Assembly: GCA_002633005.1 (NCBI GenBank)
Contig: NMRA01000047.1
Location: 252,913-316,912, forward strand
Reading direction: 5' to 3'
Length of the DNA stretch: 64,000 nucleotides
Origin: Phoronis australis
Lineage: Eukaryota; Phoronida; Phoronidae
Shown: piece after piece, positions 24,224 to 37,159 of the stretch
Position numbering within the stretch: position 1 is the stretch's first letter
Layout of the letters: each line of letters opens with the position of its first letter
Made by a program: the position numbers and the translations under genes
Notes under the pieces: model-generated
The model's input: the letters and a program-made list of their open reading frames with translations, nothing else
The model's database searches: none
Told to the model about the DNA's origin: nothing

Positions 24224-25000
24224 CTGAAACATTTATGAACAGTGCACTGTATGAGACAGTGTATGTAGGCTTATACGCAAAGCTGTGCCTATATCTGAAG
24301 GGGCATGCTCCTAATGCTCCAATATGCAAAACACTTATGAGTAAAATCTAGTTGTAAAAATCTTAAAATAGCATGCGAGTAAAGTTAGAGAGACTTTTTA
24401 AATTAACGCTATTGCTACTATCAGTAATTTAGTAAATAAGTTTTACTACAGTTAGCCGATGTTTTCCTTCATGTCATGGTTCACTGCTCATGAATATAGT
24501 TGTCTTTCAATTGTCTTTTCTTGTTATTTTGTTGTCGAGCGGCCTCTAGTGGCAGTACACAAGGTTCGAAGAAATCACCCACAGGCATATGGGACTACAT
24601 GCCAATTCAGTTGCATGAAGAATGTGTCAGAGCTGACACAGGAAATCAACCCTTTTTACAAGGAGGCACCAATTGAACACCATTCAACAATCTTTTCGTT
24701 CATGCATAGTACGAGTTGTCAACTGAACACTGACATTCACACTCCCTACTAAAAATACTCCAAAGGATACGATCTTGACATAAAAATTTTCCAGAAAAAT
24801 ATTAGCGCTTCCAAAAATGTTTTTGTGCTCTTAACCATGATTAAATGGTGTTCGTGTCAGCACCGATATAGAACAAAAAGTGATTACAGTTTCTTTACGT
24901 ATGACTGATAAAACCTATGGTACACGCTGAGTCATCAGATAGCAATTTTAGAGCCGGGCAAAGAGCGTCAAAGCACACCAACCTTGACAGCAACACATAC

Positions 25001-25116
25001 CGAATGTTCTGTTATAGTAATAGTTGACGGAGCAACAGCTACATTGACGAGTGCCCACTTGTCACGCGAAACCTTGGTGTACAGCTTCTCTATAGCAGCG
25101 TTAAGAACGTCCACAC
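25001..25116 (-). CDS. APBB2: APBB exon 11: PTB2, helix 1 and strands
   Basis: The acceptor CTCTGGCCTACAG precedes 25116 and the donor GTATGT follows 25001. Phase is 1 in, 0 out, covering residues 580-618. It encodes GVDVLNAAIEKLYTKVSRDK, then WALVNVAVAPSTITITEHS, corresponding to human GMDILNSAIENL and VNMNVADATVTVI. The region is well conserved in length. Confidence 0.94.
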
Positions 25117-26096
25117 CTGTAGGCCAGAGGTCAGTGGTTAGAAATCAAATTTTTAAAGGTATACCACATCCGGACTTTTTTACAAATGAATAAAACTTGC
25201 ACTGGGATCAAAATTGCATCCAATCAACTCCTTGCTTTTATCGTCGCCTTAGTACACTAACACTGCTATAGTATGCACTGGGCATGCAGCTGATGTCAGA
25301 CACAGACAAAGGTGAAGACAATTCAGAAATGAAGCAACTGTTGCTGCAGCTGCCAAACATAAATTGATCAAACAAAGTTGATGACTGTTCATAATGTTAT
25401 GTGATGCAATCTACGCGATTGTCTATTTATAGAATGCCTAGCTGGTGAGCTGCCACATTGGTCTGAGGAGGTTTGTTTATCATGTAATATGACTTTTTAA
25501 ATCATAATTTAATTTATTTATAATGTTTAATCTTGATGCTACAACTTTAAAAAGAACATCACCTTTAACAATAAGTTTCGTCAATTTTGTATATTTTAAT
25601 TACTATTAAAGACATTTTGAACCTTTTCTCTCCATGTCAATAAAAACGACATAGCATTCTCAAACCAGAATGTGCGACATTCTGATCAAGTCACACAGTA
25701 CCCAGTTGGTCTGTTCACCTGTTGTATTAGGCATTTTTGGTCAATTTGACATACTTTACATACTATCTAAAACTATTTACAGCCTTTGAAGTCCAATTTT
25801 TACATACCAACGTTGAAACTGAAAATTTGCGGGTGTCTTGGTCAGCGACTCCAGAATACAGCTTAACATTTGGATCAGCTGACATTATTGAAATTTGCTC
25901 CCCAACTTCTATTCTGGAGAATTGTTATCCTTATCAATTTTTCTTTCAAGTAAGAGAGTTCAAATTGCTTTCCACAGTAAGTAAAATATGCTGAATTGAC
26001 CAGAAAAGCTAATAACAGAGATCGCATGTGTTGAATGTTCAAATCCTATGACCCTTTAGCCTGATTGCATACATAACACAACCCAAGCATCATTAC

Positions 26097-26183
26097 CAGT
26101 AGGTCTCTGCACTGTGGTTGAGCCCAGGTAATGAGCCCTCAAAGTCTTCTTGGGCTCCTCCATAGGTGTAGGGAAAGACTGAT
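26097..26183 (-). CDS. APBB2: APBB exon 10: start of PTB2
   Basis: The acceptor TTTGGTTACAG precedes 26183 and the donor GTAATG follows 26097. Phase is 1 in, 1 out, covering residues 551-580. It encodes DQSFPTPMEEPKKTLRAHYL followed by GSTTVQRPTG, equivalent to the human VDFPTPKTELVQKFHVQYLG block that opens PTB2. PTB2 is the domain that grips the NPTY tail of APP-family proteins. Confidence 0.93.
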
Positions 26184-27378
26184 CTGTAACCAAACAGAAA
26201 TGAAGATGTAGATTTTGACAGTTTTAAATGAAAGCAAAATAGACTTCATAGTATGCACAAGTTTGTCAAGCTTGAAGTTATGCATTATGTCCCAGTTATT
26301 TCAAATCATTTAATTTATATTTTACTATTTTACTAGGAGGGTAGCCCGATCAGTGACATCATTGGTCTTCCTCACGACCCACTGCAAACACCATCTCAGT
26401 TACACGGCAGCACAGGTCCACACTGCTACATAACAGGGAACAACTTTGATATCAAATAATTACCCAATTGAGAATTATACAAACCATTGCAAACGCACAA
26501 AAAAGTATCAGGTAATGTTTATGGGACTGAACATCGCGAGCAAACATTTTAACCTATCAATAAAAAATTGATTTCAATCTTGTTAATAATTTCAAGTGAG
26601 TTACACTGAACAACAGCTAATGTTACAATGCCCATGCAAAACTGTCATAACATAATAATTACTTATCACAAGAAGCAGACACACACGCCTATGGAACTAA
26701 AATTTCAATCTGAGATGCTGAAGGAGAAGTTTTGATAACTTGTGGCCATTGTAGATTTGTTGATTTAAGAAGCACAAAACTAGTAATGCTCTTTAAAAAA
26801 ATTCAGATGCTTATTCAGCCAAAAAAACATATTTTGCTGAAGTCTGTGCATTTCTCGAAAATTGAGTTTGTGGTGCAGTATTTTTTCAGTAGCACACTTT
26901 TATAAAGAAAATCAACAAGCAAAAACGGCGTAGGATTCGTTATTTACTGGCTTGTCTGAATCTGTTATAATTTGCAACTGTACAAAAATTAAGTTTATCA
27001 AAACAGCAACAAAAGTTCCTAAGTTACTTACTTTTTAATTCACTGTTTCACATTGAACGGAATATCCAGATTAAATAAATGTTAATAACTCTTTAAAAGA
27101 CCAACCGGTACATGAAACATTAAGTGCGAAAAATGAAAACTATTTACACCGAAATGGGTCAAAATTGAGTTAAAAAATGTTTCACTGAATCCACTACAGA
27201 ACTGAGCATGCTCAAACCTTAATACAGCTACAATTAAAATAAAACGATCATAGCATGCGTCCTTATAATATGTTACAAACCATCTCATCCATGGTGACAA
27301 CACCCAACGGTCGACTACACTGACAAAACTTACGCCTATAGTATTTTTCAAGATTTATTTTTTGACCATAATGGTGAC

Positions 27379-27620
27379 CTGCTTTTTCCAGATTCGGTAG
27401 ATTCGTAGGTCTATTAGCTGGCATCTTGGAGGCCTGCTGTCCCGCAGTCGGTGGTGAAGAAGCACTGTGATTTGCTGCTGGGTTGCCAGTGCGTTCCAAC
27501 ATAATCTTTTTACAAATGTCCTTTAACGTGTTGGCAATATGGCGGGCCGGCGTATCACAGCGGAACACGTGACACTTGTGAACGCGGGTCACTTTGTCTC
27601 GAGCGACGTAAGCAAAATCT
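27379..27620 (-). CDS. APBB2: APBB exon 9: end of PTB1 and inter-PTB linker
   Basis: The acceptor AATTGGTTGCAG precedes 27620 and the donor GTCACC follows 27379. Phase is 2 in, 1 out, covering residues 470-551. DFAYVARDKVTRVHKCHVFR and CDTPARHIANTLKDICKKIM complete PTB1, closely matching human (DKDTRILKCHVFRCDTPAK; LHEICSKIM). The remainder is an Ala/Pro/Ser/Asn-rich linker toward PTB2, longer and less conserved than the fold. The GTCACC donor is weak, but the phase and the homology on the far side require it. Confidence 0.95.
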
Positions 27621-30201
27621 CTGCAACCAATTAAAATACATCACTCATACATGTCAGAATGTTTTTCAACTGATGAATAACTACTCCACCTTTTACCATC
27701 CTCTAATAGAATGTCTCAAAATACATCGATATAGACAATTGCAAAAAGTCGACAAACAAACAATAAGTTTTACCTGGCAACGTTTTGTTTGTCGGGTAAA
27801 ATGGCGGCTTGGAGACAAAGGTTTGCCAAGAATGCTGCATTCTGATTGGTCAGTTAAGCCGTCACTCAAATTCCTGGCGATAGGTCAATTATGAAATGAC
27901 AACAGGAAACTTGCAGACCACCAGGGGCCTGCTCATGTGGGATAGATGACACCTAGCGCCACCTGAGGGATAGTTCTACTTCGCAGTCCCAAAATGAAGA
28001 ACATCTGTAGAAGTGTCACAATGTAGGCACGAGAGACTGCCACCCTTTATTCAAGACTAAACTATATAAATGGCCAACCCGGCACAGCACACTTCAATAA
28101 TATACTTTAAATCATGCATGCTGTTATTGGTCTATTTTAAGTTTGGTATTCTCCAGCCTCAGACTGCAGTTATCAGTATCCAAGTAACCAATTGACATTG
28201 TTTTTTACAAAAGTTTCCCAATTAACGAAGACTGAGTGAGGTTCACCCAATCGCAAACAAGGAAAACGGAAATACACAATGGACTAGCCTATGCTTATCA
28301 CAAAAGGCTTTACGATAATTTATTAAACTATTTCGTATAACGATTGGGTCACCCACCACAGGCATTCACTCCTGAAACATACTGGACAGTTTAAAACACA
28401 ATCTCAAGAAGAAGTCAAAGGTCAAAGTTTTGCTCAAGTCCCCAGTCTTGTCACAAGCCTCCACTACACACAACTTCGTACCGCGAACTGTCGTATACAT
28501 CTATACTACAAAGCATAACATATATGCAATTGTGCAAACACATTTTACATTTTGACAATTAGATTCCTGTTTTCTTCAGATTTAAAAAAATTAAAAAGGT
28601 TTAATTATTTATTAACATTTCTGTCCCGCTTGTTTTCATTGTATTTACCGTCGACTCATAGGAGGTAAGTATTTTTGACGAGATCGTTATATGATAGAGG
28701 GAAACATTCAAATAAAAATAAATTTTTCAATAACATTTAATTAGCCACAACAAATGCACACCCTGAGTCAACATACAATACCTCTACTTCTATCTGCTAT
28801 TGGCCGAATTGAGCACATCTGAATCTGACAAAGCTCAATAACTGAGCAAAGTTTTCAACATGAGATACATAATGTTCAGTCACTAGATTATTGTTTAGAA
28901 CAATCGATATACATAGGTATAGACACTATACAATAATCGGAGCAGCGCTACCTAAAGTAATACGGTAATTCACCTGCAGACAGCTAGAGAGGCCTAAAAC
29001 ACATCACCAGTCAGACGGAATACAAGCGGAGATAAACCTGGCTTTTAGCAACTAAGCCTTAACTTTGATTGGTGACCAGCGTGAAAGGCAAAGCTGATTA
29101 ACACAAAATTGCAAATCACAATCTAAACAGCTTTCATTGATTTACGGATTTCAATTTCCTCTTGCAGAATTGTAAGAGGACGTGCACGTAAAAATTGTGT
29201 CAAGCACGCGACACAATCGAAGTTTGAACCTGGAAGTCAGATTATACCGCAACTAATCAATAACAATTACTAGATGTAAACAGATTAAAATAGTACTGAA
29301 ACTTCTCCTTTATGAAAGCTGAAACAGTTTGCTAATGTATCAAAAAGGCCCAAAACTATTTTGTTGGACACAGAAAAAGGTTTTAGCAAAATACCTAATT
29401 GTTACACAAATTGGGCTAATTTACGTATTTGCGATTTCAATCTTGAGTGATTTACTCGAGGAACACAAGAATGTGCACCTACACATTTTTAGTTATAAAA
29501 CTATACCATTGTCCATTTTTGACAAGAAACCCTACCCCAGAGGTCAAATATGTTTGCCCAATCATGCGCCCAACATCCCCGCAGGACTGGAGAATGCTTG
29601 AGCTTTAAGTACACAAGATGAGAGGACTGACATCATCAGAAACTGATAGAAGTGCACGATTTTAATATATTAAGTAAATTAGAGATTACAAACAGAACCA
29701 AAAATATATTGCATCTGTTGAAATGGAAGCAAGAAATAAAGGGCAGTTTTTGCCATGACCTACGGTGGACATCGCCAAGAGCTTGCGAGAGACGCACATA
29801 TAGAATGAAATAATTAGCACCCATTACACGTCTGTCACAGAACAAGGTTATACTTCAAAGTTTTTCTCAAAACTCCATTGAATATTTTGTGGAGTTTTGA
29901 CTATAATATCTTACAGTGTAACCCGTAGGTAACAACGCAGATGGAGATACTGCCAATACAACACCCCACAACAAATCATGAATCAGCAGCCTGTTAACAA
30001 CCAACTGCTACATGCAAACTATTCCACAGAGCTGATGGCACTCGACAAAATCAAGCCAGAGTGACGTGTAAGAGTCTTTTACAGCCACCAACACAACAAC
30101 AAGTGTTCAATGCAACACCAACTAAGAAGCAATTAAATTGAAGCATCAGTCAAATCCACAAGGACTGGAAATCATTTTGGATCAGTAGCTTGACTATAGC
30201 A

Positions 30202-30930
30202 GCTTTCCCATTAGAAGCAATCTTCGATTTTACCAAAGTTTCGGTAAGTTGGAAAGGTTAACTCACAGTAGTTAACAGTGGCGGATCTAGGATACCATAA
30301 GGGGGGGCATTTTTTGTTGTCTTGGGGAATCGGACAAAGTGTGATTGCATATGTAGCTCAGGCCCGAACTTGCGGGAGCCGGGTGTGTGAAAAATCTATT
30401 CGGAAAACCTACCGGTGGACTAAAAAAAACGGGAACGCCGGCACCCCCTTCTCCGCATCCTAGTTGCTTCCTCAATATTTTCTCCTGCCCCCTCCCCCCA
30501 AATCCTCCTACGGTTAGTGAAACTTCACTGAAAATAGTGCGATTTAAAAGTGAAGCTTCGATGAGTACCGAAACTTTGGTGTAATGGGAACACTAAAAGG
30601 GAAGCTTTATTGAAGTTATTGATTGAGGTCGCGGCAACGATGACATAAAACTAGCAAAAGGTGGTCTTGGTTATTGTAATGTAGCCTACGTGCTCTCAAT
30701 AGACAGACATAAATAAATAAAAGAAAGCATAACTGATGAAGAATGACATGGATAATTTTCGTAAACACTCGTAAATGGCAGGTGAACAACTACTCAGTAT
30801 TTGTTTGAGAGTACGAATGAACTGCATCTTCTGTTGTCATAGTGATAAGTACAATATCGCTGTGAAGTTATAAAGGTAAGTGAATTTTTGGCGAAGCTTG
30901 GTAAACTGAAGTTCCTCTAATGGGGAAAGA
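30202..30930. mobile_element. TIR element with a second repeat nested inside
   Basis: Ends GCTTTCCCATTAGAAGC and CTAATGGGGAAAGAG are inverse copies. Internal words CAAAGTTTCGGTA and ACCGAAACTTTGG are inverted too. The same family occurs at 57150-57642. Compared with that copy, this one carries about 235 extra bases (about 30279-30513) after AGTAGTTAA, starting CAGTGGCGGATCTAGG, which is a separate repeat that has jumped in. Confidence 0.6.
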
Positions 30931-30997
30931 GAACTATGACTGCAGCAAACATATGATCTATAACAACAAGTGAGATATTTAAAATTTGAACATTTAC

Positions 30998-31364
30998 TTT
31001 AAAGTGGCAATAAACCATGTTTTGTCAAAGGAACTAAAGGTTGACTTAGACACATGACTCTTACAAAATGATCTCCATTTGTCAAAGGAACTAAAGGTTG
31101 ACTTAGACACATGACTCTTACAAAATGATCTCCATTTGTTCTTAACTCAGATGAGAAGTTCTTCGCGACTTTGAAATTGTCACAAGCTCAAAGCACTTAA
31201 TGACCCACTTGCCAACTTGGATAGTCTTGTCTCAAGAAATGCTAACTGTCAGTTTATGCAGTCAAGAAATCACCATTGGAACAGTTTAAGGCCAATTTCA
31301 TAACAATAACGTGTCTAAGTCATAAGCCGTTTCCAACCAATGGCAGGTTTACTGCCACTTTAAA
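30998..31364. mobile_element. TIR element with internal 57-base duplication
   Basis: Ends TTTAAAGTGGCAATAAACC and the inverse of TTTAAAGTGGCAGTAAACC, 18 of 19 bases identical. An exact 57-base direct duplication occupies 31024-31080 and 31081-31137. Non-autonomous. Confidence 0.65.
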
Positions 31365-33360
31365 AAATGACACCAGACTAATATTGTTCACCTCACCTTA
31401 CAAAATAATTGCAACTTCACCCCAGTAATTCTAATATATTTCTCAAAAGACAACCCAGTTACTGGCAAATTCTTAAAACAGTCAGTGAACTGAATTCATT
31501 AAATTTCAGGATTCCTTTTGTGCATATAAATGCAAACAACGCCCACAGGTTATTTCTAACGATTTGAACTTTAAACCATAATTTTGAATCCTTTTGTGCC
31601 CTGTCATAAAATACAAATAAAGTGGACGTAACTACAAAACTATAGGCTTTGAACTTGGAGAACCAATCTCACCTGGTGTGAAACCAATGATATTACACCT
31701 CAGGTTTCCCAAACAGTTATAGTTATCACAGTCCCTACACGGTAATAAACTATAATTTGGAATGAGCTACTAATGATACAGTCCACATCGAGCAGTTAAT
31801 TATTGCAAAGCTGAGAATAATTATGCGGTCTATTGACGACGGTGATATCATCAAAGAAGCAAATCAGAGAGCCTTCAGGAAATATTGATCCCAACAGACG
31901 CACTTTGGCAAGCCAGATGAGACGATTTTGAGTCCAATCATGAGCGATTAGTTGGCAGGGGTCCAACTAGTTGGATAATCCAGTGAATGCAATATACCCT
32001 AACTCAATTTTTCAAAAGTTAACAGCAATGCTCAAAATAATAAAAATTATTTAAAGTATTAATTGTTTTATGACATCTAAGCAGTACAAACTAATGAAAT
32101 AAAATTTTCCTAGTGCTCACTCATTGTGTTGAGAAACGTGAAAAAAAGAATTTCCATGTATCGGCTACGTAGTGAACTAAATGGGTCAATAATTACAGTC
32201 AATTATCAATGCAAACACTCAGAAAAAAGCAATGACTAATTTCCCTAAAATACCGACCCAAATCGCAACCTAACTGTAAGTACCCAGAGGCTTTCTCAAT
32301 TTCAAATATTACAACAAAGCCTGTCTACTTTATTCTCTGCATTAACTGCTAAGCACAACTTTTCAGACCCTCATTAAGCGCTAGCTCGAAATGGGCATTT
32401 TGAGTTGCCCAGAACGATGCCTGATTTTCCAAAGCTGCTCGAAATTTCCAAGAAAATGGATTCAGAATGGATACGCCAATAACCTACATAATGCGACAAC
32501 TGACAAGTGGTGACACCTAGGGTTCATAAAATAGAAGTTTATGGATATAATACCATGTGAATTCCACAACACAATCAAAATAGATAATTTGACGCCAGAG
32601 TGCGTCAATGACGGTTGCTTGCCACCATATAATTGCACATGTTTTTTTACCTTAATATTATTTGTTATCATTACACACAATTCTTGGCTCATGAAAAAAA
32701 CAGGACATTTAAAAACATACCCTGAAGCATCTGCAGACTCATGCAATATCTGACTAGCAATGAGAACGGCTCCAAACAAGGTTTATTTCATGAAAGTAAA
32801 TTGAGTTTTAAGACAGAAATTTGGTCTTGCGCTCCCAATTCACAGTTGATGAAAAAACATTTAATGTGAAATAACTAGTTTTGAGTGCATCACAGTCTAA
32901 AAATAATTTAGAGAAATTATCTGCGCAGTAACTACCAGTAATGCGTATATTCTCAGAGACTCGGATGTTTTGGTAAAGTGAGATTTAATTATTTTTTCAG
33001 AAATAGTTGTGCAGGAACAAATCTCAAGCTACTTTTCATGGAGCAAACCGCATCACGTAAATCGCTTTATCGTTATTGAAAACAGATCAAACATCTAGTC
33101 AATGTTAAAAAGAATGTCTATCGGATAAAATTAAACTACAACAAGCAGCCAAGTGCCAAACAATACTAGTACTATGATGTGCCAAGACAATAGCAAGCAT
33201 TGTCAGAGTTACATCTCATCATAGTGGAACCACAACTGCTCCATACCAATGATTACACCACAGCAAGATTTCCAGAGTTGGGACAATTATGGTACGACCA
33301 AAGTGTTTTGCTTTCAACTAATAATTGTTGGCCGTAAAACTGTAATCACAGCAGAATATG

Positions 33361-33390
33361 GACAGACAGACAGACAGAAAGACAGATAGT
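33361..33390. repeat. GACA-type microsatellite
   Basis: A short run of GACAGACAGACAGACAGA with two interruptions, in the APBB PTB1 intron. Confidence 0.6.
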
Positions 33391-33907
33391 CAGTAGTATG
33401 GATAGAAATAGCTTGCTGCTTGTGATAAATTTCGCATTTGCCTTTTATCAAAATGAACATATACTGCAGAAAGAAAGAGTAGATTTAGACAATAATGTGG
33501 GATGTGTTCTGTGAGAAAGGTTGCCGTGATCACGCGCTTCACTTCTAATGCATGGCAATATCTCAAAGATTTGTGCAACCTTGTGACTTCCTTGGGTCCA
33601 CAGAACGCAGTTCCGTTGATAAATGCTTGTCGATAACAAGTACCAAAGTGAATCTAAGAACATTGGGGAAAGCTTGGGTTTAGCTCAGGGGAAACAGCAG
33701 CGGCAAAACATAGAAATCACGTGACAACTTACAGTGAACAGAAAAAAATTCACAACAGTATGTTACTGAACAAAGCCACTTCACACCCATAAAATATTTC
33801 ATCAGTTTCTGGATTATCTGTTGTAGCTGGTCCCTATGTCAAGAGAACGCAAAACAAATAATAGTACATCAACAGCCACTACAGTTGGGCATGCGACAAA
33901 TAATTAC

Positions 33908-33913
33908 CTCTCT
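33908..33913 (-). CDS. APBB2: APBB 6-nt microexon (Glu-Arg insert in PTB1)
   Basis: On the - strand, AACTCACTCTCAG is followed by AGAGAG and then GTAATT. Spliced between exon 8 (ending AG) and exon 9 (starting A GAT), it turns GR-DFAYVARD into GR-ER-DFAYVARD. That is the sequence of the neuronal form of human APBB1, whose 6-nt microexon inserts the same two residues at the same site. A TGC followed by a pyrimidine run lies about 18 nt upstream of the acceptor, the kind of motif used by SRRM4/nSR100 for neuronal microexons. The chance of this 10-base pattern at the right intron and phase is small. There is no transcript proof. Confidence 0.75.
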
Positions 33914-34126
33914 CTGAGAGTGAGTTAAAAAGCACAAGATGAAACAATGTTACGCCACTATGCCACCACAACGGTAGTGCTGTAAGTATTAGAATGTCAC
34001 AGTGCTCGCCACATCACAACTAGATGCACTGTGGTCATGCGCCAAATCTATTAAGTGCGTTTCATGTGTCAACATTTACCCTGCATAAATAGTAAGCCCC
34101 CATGAAAAGAAAGTATTGAAATTAAG

Positions 34127-34560
34127 ATTATGTAGGACCCTAGTGAAAGTCGTATCTCAGAAATGGCAGATGAGATTCATGTGAAACTTTCAGATACTGC
34201 GCTTTTGCACTGTTCTCCAAAACACTGTTGAGAATTGTCTTTAAAATGCTCCACTGTTGCGCTATTGCTGTCAAAACAAGGGTTTTATGAATTTCGCGAA
34301 AAACTAATAAACTGGATAAAATGGAAACAAAACAAATAATTTAGTTACCCTTGATTTGCTACAAATTCATAACCTTTAGTTTATATTTTTGCTAAATTTT
34401 AATAAAAAGACATTGCCACGAGACTAAACAAATGGCATATTGCTAAAAAATCAAAAATCAAATTCTAAAAACTTTCTACTTTCAGAAAATAATTTACATT
34501 TACGAAGCTGATGTCTGCAGGTTTGTAGATAGTTGGCTGACTACATGGACTTGTCGATAA
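34127..34560. repeat. Dispersed repeat, AGGACCCTAG family, copy A
   Basis: It starts AGGACCCTAG and shares TATCTCAGAAATGGCAGAT and a CAAAACACTGTT region with 40594-41070 and 56493-56960. The right edge is uncertain. No frame; class unknown. Confidence 0.45.
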
Positions 34561-34984
34561 GATTCTACATAACCTCAGCGCATTATTCAAATCATAATGT
34601 GAGTGCATATGGTGGGCCTGCATCTTGTGTGACTACTACCTTAAGACATGGGTGTGTTTCTAACACCAGAGTTATTTTGCTTCGATTTGGCGTGTCAGAA
34701 AACCTAGGGAGGTTTTAACGCAAGGCGACCTAACACTTCACGTCTTCCACACATCAACGTATACTGCTATCCGAGCTGAACCACAAGGGTGACATTCTTG
34801 ACATGTTGAACCATCTCAGTTTTATCATACTTTAAAGCCTCAGATTTCAGGCCTTTACATGCACTTTCAAGAGAAATAGATTCAACTCTTCTATCTTCGT
34901 TACATTTCCCATCATTGAATGTGATTACCCACTGTCAGTGTTTTGTTCCCTTCACTTCAACATAGGGAGATAACTCTCACTCAC

Positions 34985-35112
34985 CTGCCGTTGTCCCGTC
35001 CAACGCCCCACACACGGATCGACTGTATGAGCTGCGAGTTGAGTAGTGAGAAGTCTTGGGGGTCAATCAGCTTCAGGTTGACAGAGTCAAGGTCCATGTA
35101 GAGGTCCTTGCC
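34985..35112 (-). CDS. APBB2: APBB exon 8: middle of PTB1
   Basis: The acceptor CTATTTGCAG precedes 35112 and the donor GTGAGTG follows 34985. Phase is 0 in, 2 out, covering residues 428-470. It encodes GKDLYMDLDSVNLKLIDPQD and then IQSIRVWGVGRDNG, matching the human ISIRVWGVGRDNGR strand almost exactly. The exon ends with AG of a split Arg codon. It can join either the 6-nt microexon at 33913-33908 or exon 9 directly, and both keep the Arg and the frame. Confidence 0.96.
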
Positions 35113-35776
35113 CTGCAAATAGCTCAACATTAATTGTATGGTAATGGTGCTGAAAATTTTGCTCATCAAACTATAGCTTTCAAATTTGCCTAGCTTTGTG
35201 TGCATGTTATGGAGAAAGGTTTTAAGGAGAGAAACTTTGTGAAAAAATCTTATCGAATTTCAGCAAACTGTTCAATCCTTAACTTATTTTATCAGCAAAG
35301 TTAAATAGTAAGTCCACAACTGGAACCCCATTATAAACCAGTAAGACTCTAACTTGAGGGTTTTCAGTTTACTACATCGACTGTTTTGACCAGCAGCTAT
35401 GCTCAAAAACACAGAATGAACTGTTACAATTTATGAAAAAGATAATGATAAGAATTTCTTGAGCGGAGACCAATGTCCTTCTGGGAGAAAGTTTACTTAT
35501 TCAACGAGTAAGACGACCGCAAACCTATATTTAGTAAAATTATAGCAACTATAGAGTTAAAACCGCACAGAATATGTTTACTAGCCACCATCCACAATGG
35601 TCATTGTTTCTGCGGTCTAGGCCAGGATATTTTGCCACAAGTATACTTGGACTAATTGCTGCAAATTACAAACACTTTGGAAATGAAGATTTGACAAACC
35701 GACAAAATACATCACAAGCAAATTTTTGAAAAGTCTTTTACTGTAATTCGAAAATTGAGATCTGCCATGAACTCAC

Positions 35777-35996
35777 ATCACCCCATCGTCCGACCACATC
35801 ATTGATATCATTTCGTCCAAGAGAAAGGTCAATAATGCACTTGTTCACTGCCTTGCTACTTCGTTCAGGGGTCAGGTCTTCTTCAGCGATCTGTACCCAA
35901 CCCAGAGATCTAACAGCGAACCTGATGGGACTTTCGCCGTTACTGGAAGCTGAACTGTTGGTCTTGGTGGGCTTAGCGGCACCCTCTTGCGTATCT
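35777..35996 (-). CDS. APBB2: APBB exon 7: first part of PTB1
   Basis: The acceptor CACTTTCCAG precedes 35996 and the donor GTGAGT follows 35777. Phase is 2 in, 0 out, covering residues 354-427. After a Ser/Asn-rich lead it encodes the first PTB1 strand and helix: RFAVRSLGWVQIAEEDLTP, then SSKAVNKCI and NDINDVVGRWGD. These are close to human APBB2 (FAVRSLGWVEMAEEDLAP; CKNDIRDTVGIWGE). PTB1 of Fe65 binds LRP1, Tip60 and the transcription factor CP2/LSF. Confidence 0.96.
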
Positions 35997-37159
35997 CTGG
36001 AAAGTGAATTGCATAAAACTATGAAGTGTTTTCTCTCGGGTTCTGTACAAGATAAGTATCAATTCCAAGCTGAGGTTGTGCAAAATATACAATAGTTGCA
36101 TAGTGATGACAAGTTACAAAATAAAGAAATTAATAGCAAGACAGTGTCTTGTAGCAGCCAGTTTAGACATTCAGCAGAAAGACCAGCTTTAAAAAGAGGT
36201 GAAATACCGGAATAAAAAAAATAAACACACATTAAATATTAAGTTGAAAATACCAAACAACCCCTCCATGTGGGAATTCACAAAAAATCACCTGGCTTTG
36301 TCAAAGTTATAGCAAAAGCTCAGGAGGAAATCAGTCTTAATCATTTGACAATTAGACAAAAAGTTTTGGTTCAAAATTTAGTTGATTTTTGATGAGGAAA
36401 ACTATAATCAATATTTTTTTGAAAATTACAATACAGTACAAAATGTGAACAGCACTTCAGCAGGTACCTACTTTTTACTGCCAAAATTCTCGTTGCATAT
36501 TTCAGATTTCCCATAACCACATTGCACACTTATCGTTTCACAATTCTTCTACATTGATGGCCTATTTTCAAATAACTCTCACGTCTTGACTCCTAATATT
36601 AAGCAGTTTTAGCCCCCAATGTAATATGAAGCATAATCTAGCATCAGCTAAGTGTTTGAAGGCTTGTGGACGTCACTTTAAATTATTAGCAAGGTAATCA
36701 TAACAGGCAGGTCCCTCGAACATGCAACACTTACTGTATACTCATCAATGAGGGATCACTAGAAAAAGAGAATGGTTATTTGTGTTTACAGACACATGAA
36801 GTGTATGGTGATGTAATCCAAGTCCATACAGGGTGCTGGTTACGCAGGACACCAGAGGAGATTGAGTTATGTGATAGTGTTTCAAAAGTCCAAAGGATTT
36901 ATAAAACCGAAACAGAATATTCAATTAATGTCTTTGTGTAAATGAACTAGGTTACAGGTGTTTCGATCATCATCGAAAACCAACTTTTGTTTGATGAATG
37001 CAAGAACAATGTCTAAAGAAAATTAGAATTTAAGATATTGTGCTCGCTTGACAGCACCAAATTGTAGATATCCCACAAAATGGCACCGTACACACATTAT
37101 TGGACAAACAGATGGGGGGGGGCAGTTTATAAGATGCCTGACAGGCGCGTCATACTTAC

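Larger units (their letters stand above)
22222..27378 (-). other. APBB introns 10-14 region between PTB2 exons
   Basis: Introns of about 0.8 to 1.2 kb between the exons ending at 22153, 22996, 24150, 25001, 26097 and 27379. I see no mobile element or further exon in them; a TCTAGTGGCAG word lies near 24543. Confidence 0.4.
27621..33907 (-). other. APBB intron between microexon and exon 9 (6.3 kb)
   Basis: Holds two TIR elements (30202-30930 and 30998-31364). No other exon with matching phase was found. Near 28405 a TCAAAGGTCAAAG word resembles a nuclear-receptor DR1 site; this is weak. Confidence 0.4.

Noticed and set aside
28405-28425. Nuclear-receptor DR1-like site (TCAAAGGTCAAAG)
   Set aside because: A single short match in 64 kb is expected by chance and there is no supporting context.
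32462-32779. - strand frame of about 105 codons in the PTB1 intron
   Set aside because: No splice signals in phase, no recognisable motif, A/T-rich composition like the intron.
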